Below are positions 42,711 through 64,000 of a DNA stretch of 64,000 nucleotides, piece by piece (the stretch's first letter is position 1; each line of letters starts with the position of its first letter). Origin of the DNA: Chrysomallon squamiferum (Eukaryota; Mollusca; Gastropoda; Neomphalida; Peltospiridae); contig CM022673.1 of assembly GCA_012295275.1 (NCBI GenBank), positions 27,419,261-27,483,260 of the forward strand, written 5' to 3'. The notes beneath the pieces are model-generated. The model searched no databases. It worked only from the letters and a program-made list of their open reading frames with translations, and was not told the DNA's origin. A program made the position numbers and the translations under genes.

Positions 42711-45650
42711 AAAATAATAATAATAATAAAGCACAAACTAAAATAACTAAATAACAGTAAAATTAAAAAAACAAAACAGTTTATTTTAACTGTTTAAAAA
42801 AGAAAGAAAGGTAAACTGACATTCAAGACGAATTAACGGCAACAAAAAAAAGATATTTCAGTGAACCAGTCTGTTTTGTTAGTGTGTCCTTGCTTAAAAT
42901 GGAGTTTCTTCTCTTGGTCTTTGCTCTTTGTTTGCCTAGACCTCTAACCATTAATAGTTGTTTAGTAATAAGCATCGATCCCATAATACACTGGGACTAG
43001 TTATCGCCATTTCCAGGGAGTAAGTTAAGCGAGTTATAAATGTTTATCTGTTCATTGTGGATATTTCAAAGAATTTGTTTCAGTTCAGCGTTTCATAGTT
43101 TTAACGGAATTATTGTATAAGTCAGTAAGTATCTTTACATCTGGTTATTTTGATATAAATTTCGTTTGTTTTTGTGTATTGCGATAGAGCTGTCAAAAAA
43201 CTTCAAACAGCCCAGAAACTGAGAAGCCTTGCCCAGTGGCACCGGCACCAGCTTCAATAACTGTACATCTGTATTTCTGGCATCATCATTATAATCATCA
43301 GCACAGACTCTAAAATTATTTTATAAATATTATTTTGGGATATATACTCAAGAAATATGACCATTGGTATTACGTTATTGGGTGGGGTTAGGCAGGTGCA
43401 CTAAGTTGAATGAGTAATGCTATCAGTAGTTCGGACTTTAAATTTGACGATAAAGTTGGATAACTACAGTTTTTCGGCACTTATATTTAATTAAAATATT
43501 GTGAAAATATAAAAATAAATGATTACGATGCATTGGGCTTTTCTTTCTTTTATTCATTTTATTGTTGGATGGTTATCTGGACACAGTTCGGAGTTTCACA
43601 GTTTTAAAAAAACTTGTATGTAAACCATTCCAGAATAGACAGTACCTAAGTTTCAGAATAATATTGCCTAACATATACTTATCATATTTTTGTATATGTT
43701 AGGTCTAGCAAGTCTAAAGGTTTATAACTTTAAATAGTTGAAATGCTTACTATTGCATAAATGGCTTAGATACCTATAGGTACATAAAGTAAGTTATTTT
43801 TTTATCTGATGACTAATACATTGTCAGCCATAGAAAATATAATACATAAGATAATAATATAGAAACTGATGCTAAGTATGTTAAATTTTAAATACAATTT
43901 AAGTGTATAAATATAATTTATTTGTTATAATTATATACACATATTTTATCACAGTTTAGATTGTAACTTAAAGGATAACTTTGATGGTATCTACAAGTGA
44001 CCTAAATATGTTTTATATACTTCCAGGTTGTTGACTGATTGTTTGTTGTGACCTATCATTACTAAAACTACAATATGGCAACAGCAAAACAAATAGACAT
44101 CACTGTTTTATTTTATATAATATTATTTATTTCACAGAGAAATTTATAAAATAAAGATTGTGACCGAACCATTCATGCTATGAGAAAAAGGGCAGAAGTT
44201 ATTATTTTTTTCTAACAGACTGCAGTCTTTTTCATTGATAATTGCATATTGGCTGACACCTTTCAATAAATGTTCTGTGTCATGTAAGTGTAATATAAAT
44301 TTTTTACATCTATGAAAAAATTCTAACAAAAGCAAAAATTCAGCATTTGCATCATTCTGAGATTAGTATCATTTAATGCTAAATATTAATTTGAGTATTA
44401 ACATTAACAAGTGCTTTGAGCACAGTCATGATGATATGCTCAGTTTTTAGATTCTTTGAAAATTTAATGTTTTCAAGGGACTGGTTCTTAGTTGTGTTTT
44501 TCTTGGCCTCTTCATAGGTTACAATGCTGTCATCCTAAGTATTATGACCATTACAATCCTGCTCATACATCAAAATTGTTATTTTTAGACAACAGGTTTC
44601 TACTCTAAACATGATTTTTTTTAACTGTAAATTTATATCTTTTCCATTTAATTCAATAGTAGTTGTATATATGCTTTAATAAACTCTTCTTGAATTTGAT
44701 AAAAACATGTTATTCTTAATGTCTATAATATTTCAAATTTAATTTAAATTATTACTTGCAGTGTATTGGATAATCATTAGTTATTGACATGGGTTGGTAG
44801 ATACACAAGTAATTCAGTTCAATTAAGCATTTTTTTTAATCAGGGATATATATATATATATATATATTGTATTGGAATCTTAATATGAATCTGAATCTCT
44901 ATTCATACATTGTTTTTTTAATTTTAATATTTTAAAGAAAAATAGAACTTTTTGACATGTGTGTTCACAAACATGTTCTTAATGTGCACAGATATATGTA
45001 TATAGAAAGACACACACTTATGACAATGAAAATCATAATCACAGTGTCAATTACTTCTGCATGCACTTCCTTGAAAGTTGGTAGGATGGTGCGATGTTCT
45101 AAGCGAATATATGATTGGTTTGTTATAAATAGTTTGCTTTTGTCCATTTCCTTTATGTACAGCAAAGGGCTTGCTGACCTTGTGCATACATGAGTCATTA
45201 GTTTAATACAACAGTATTAACCAAGTTACAAATCTGAATGAACCTACAGTGTTGTCATTTATGGATTAACAACTTGATCATTATGTCATGGTCCCAAATA
45301 AAATAAAAGAATGGCTTTTATCCTAATGCACCGATCTGTCACTCACTCGATGCAGTTCACATCTGAAATGGCCGATAGCAGTATTGATTTTCTCTTTTTT
45401 TCACTCTCGATAGGCCAGTAGAAGACCGAAGCCTGCTTTTAAGCCAGACTGTTCTTCAGGGAAACACTACCACTCACCAACTGAAATTAGCTTATTATTT
45501 ATTCCCGGACATTTATTTAATCATTGTGTTAGCATGATAACATTAGGCTGGTGTTTTATTGACAGATTTACTTGTTGCTTGTGTTACAAGTAGCGTTTAG
45601 TTTTGGAGTAGACATTTTTTTAAAAATTTCAACATGTTCAGCTGTTTCAG

Positions 45651-62421
<16,771 letters not shown>

Positions 62422-64000
62422 CAAAGCGTAGTGTTCACCAAACTCACCTGACATACTGGAAATGTTTATTATATCTGTGTTGACAAAGGATGGTTCTCTG
62501 TGACTGATGCTTACATCGTGTCATGTTTTCCTCTCTTGCCCACATTAAGTCCACGACAACATATTTTATAATACTGGGGGCCAGTGATATTTTTTATCGG
62601 TTAATGATATAGATAAAGACTTGGGATCTTTTTTTTTTTTTAATATTTTATTTTTTTTTTTTCATTTTGTTTTTTCACGGAAAGTGCATGTAACAGGTAG
62701 GTAGTCAGTCTGATTTGGTTTTCACAGTTGAGATTGTTGTCTCAGTGAATATCTGCGACCATCCTTTCATCTGAGAAATGGAATTTTTTTTAAGTGGACA
62801 AAAAACGAAACAAATTGACTGGACCTTCTCTTGACTCTTCTTCATTGTTTATCTGGCTTGTGTAGCTCTGTGGGAAGAATTGATGACACAGTATTAAATA
62901 ATCACTAGCTCAAACTGATCATCTCGAACACTGGTTGCTGCAGAGAATGTGTATGTGTGTGCACATGATAATTAACTTGACATTTTGTTTGAAAAGTGCT
63001 ACGTTAATCATGGTTTTCTAATTCACTTTATATAAAAAGAAATGTATATTTATTATAATCTGCATGCTTTTATTTTCAGAAATACATAAACAGTAGATAT
63101 TTTAAATTTTTTTTTCTTTTTCAACTGTATAATTAATTTAAATTTTTTTTTTTAATTTTTTTTTTAATTTTATGAATCCCATTTTGATGTTTATTTTAAT
63201 GTAATAATTAAAATATTTCTTTGCATACTTGTTGCCTTCATAAACAAACAGAACAAAAATCAAAAGGATTTTATTCCTTTAACATTTGCCTGGTTATTAT
63301 TACTTCATTAATTATTTTAGTTCTTACGTGTACATTAAACATGACTAGGTTGTTTTCTAGATTTTTGTACGGTTGCCATGCATATATATATTTTTTTTAC
63401 TTAATGTCTCACTGGTGGATCAAGAATGTAAGAAATTTTTTATTTAGATATTAAAAAAGAACTAGAAATGTTGGTTCCATTGTTAAAATGCTTGTGCAGA
63501 CTTAAGGGAAGCATAATTAACTTTAAAAAATAAACCTTTAATGAAAAAAAATCCAGCTGAGGATCAAGGAAAATGATGATTGGTGTGTTTGGTATGTTGT
63601 ATTTTAAAACAAAGGAAGAGCAAATGATGAATTGTAATTGTTTAATGCTTTACTTTATTTTTATTTTATATTGGAACCAAACATGATGTTTTGGGCACGA
63701 GAGATTAAACTATAATAATCAGTGTGTCACTGTTGTTTGTAAAAAACAACAACAACAACAACAACAACCCATAAAAACAAAACAATTCAGAGAGAGTATG
63801 ATTCGTGTGTGAGGTTTGTTCTAACAGTAGAACGCAGAGTTGAAGTTCTGTTGCACTTCAGTTTGAGTGCCTTGGTGCTTGTCGAAGTAGATGATCTGAA
63901 AATTCTCGAGTCCCTCTCACATAATTTAAACATCTCCTCAGCCCATTAGTAGTGATGAAGATGCAGCTTTTCTTTCTTTTCTCATTTCTGGATGCACCCA
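62422..64000 (+). other. 3' UTR of the distal RAL isoform and downstream DNA
   Basis: The sequence after the TAA is partly less AT-rich than introns nearby. AATAAA at 63529-63534 is one candidate cleavage signal; an AAC repeat is at 63747-63768. No other gene is seen before the window ends. Confidence 0.5.

Larger units (their letters stand above)
41009..45650. other. Intergenic / RAL 5' region
   Basis: After a GT repeat (41009-41038) comes a decayed tandem array (41465-42225), then GAT and TAG trinucleotide runs (42603-42710). Consensus donors GTAAGT at 43020 and 43125, in less AT-rich DNA, could end a non-coding first exon of RAL, but nothing confirms this. The region 45330-45480 is also less AT-rich and could hold promoter or UTR sequence. 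No protein-coding exon seen. Confidence 0.5.

Overview
This is a eukaryotic, probably invertebrate, window: strongly AT-rich, full of A-tracts and microsatellites, with long introns, GT-AG splice sites and three animal-type genes. A lophotrochozoan (possibly a mollusc) is my best guess from the style of the DNA and from protein divergence relative to vertebrates, but no sequence feature proves it.

Layout. (1) Positions 1 to 7486, plus strand: the 3' part of DBF4, the regulatory subunit of the CDC7 (DDK) kinase. Nine exons are visible; the N-terminal exon(s) lie left of the window. The gene ends in a very long last exon that carries an apparent single-base frame disruption near 4043-4087 and a five-unit, 96-bp tandem repeat. 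(2) Positions 7487 to 15160: convergent intergenic/3' UTR space between DBF4 and MED1. (3) Positions 15161 to 37398, minus strand: a complete MED1 (Mediator subunit 1) in 15 exons, with the conserved MED1 N-terminal domain, two LxxLL nuclear-receptor boxes, a KTPP heptad array and the conserved acidic C-terminus. One intron has a GC donor, and the last exon contains a 133-nt segment that behaves either as a small GT-AG intron or as the site of two small indels. (4) Positions 37399 to about 45650: promoter and intergenic DNA with a palindromic CRE, a CpG-rich patch carrying a 12-bp E2F palindrome, AT-rich simple repeats, a pogo/Tigger-like short DNA transposon (40454-41008) and a decayed tandem array. 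(5) Positions 45651 to 64000, plus strand: a RAL small GTPase gene. Three constitutive coding exons are followed by two alternative terminal exons (58043-58288 and 62305-62421). Both supply the end of the G domain, a hypervariable region and the same CaaX box (CVIL), but the hypervariable regions are completely different.

The three genes belong to separate processes (replication licensing/origin firing, transcriptional coactivation, small-GTPase signalling). I see no reason to think they act as a system; they are neighbours. The most notable biology is the RAL terminal-exon choice, which predicts two Ral proteins (245 and 202 residues) with one effector surface and different membrane-targeting tails. 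The enlarged and repetitive tails of DBF4 and MED1 and the reading-frame problems in both last exons are the next most useful things to check.

All exon boundaries were assigned by hand from splice consensus, phase continuity and protein similarity. UTR ends and transcription starts could not be fixed.
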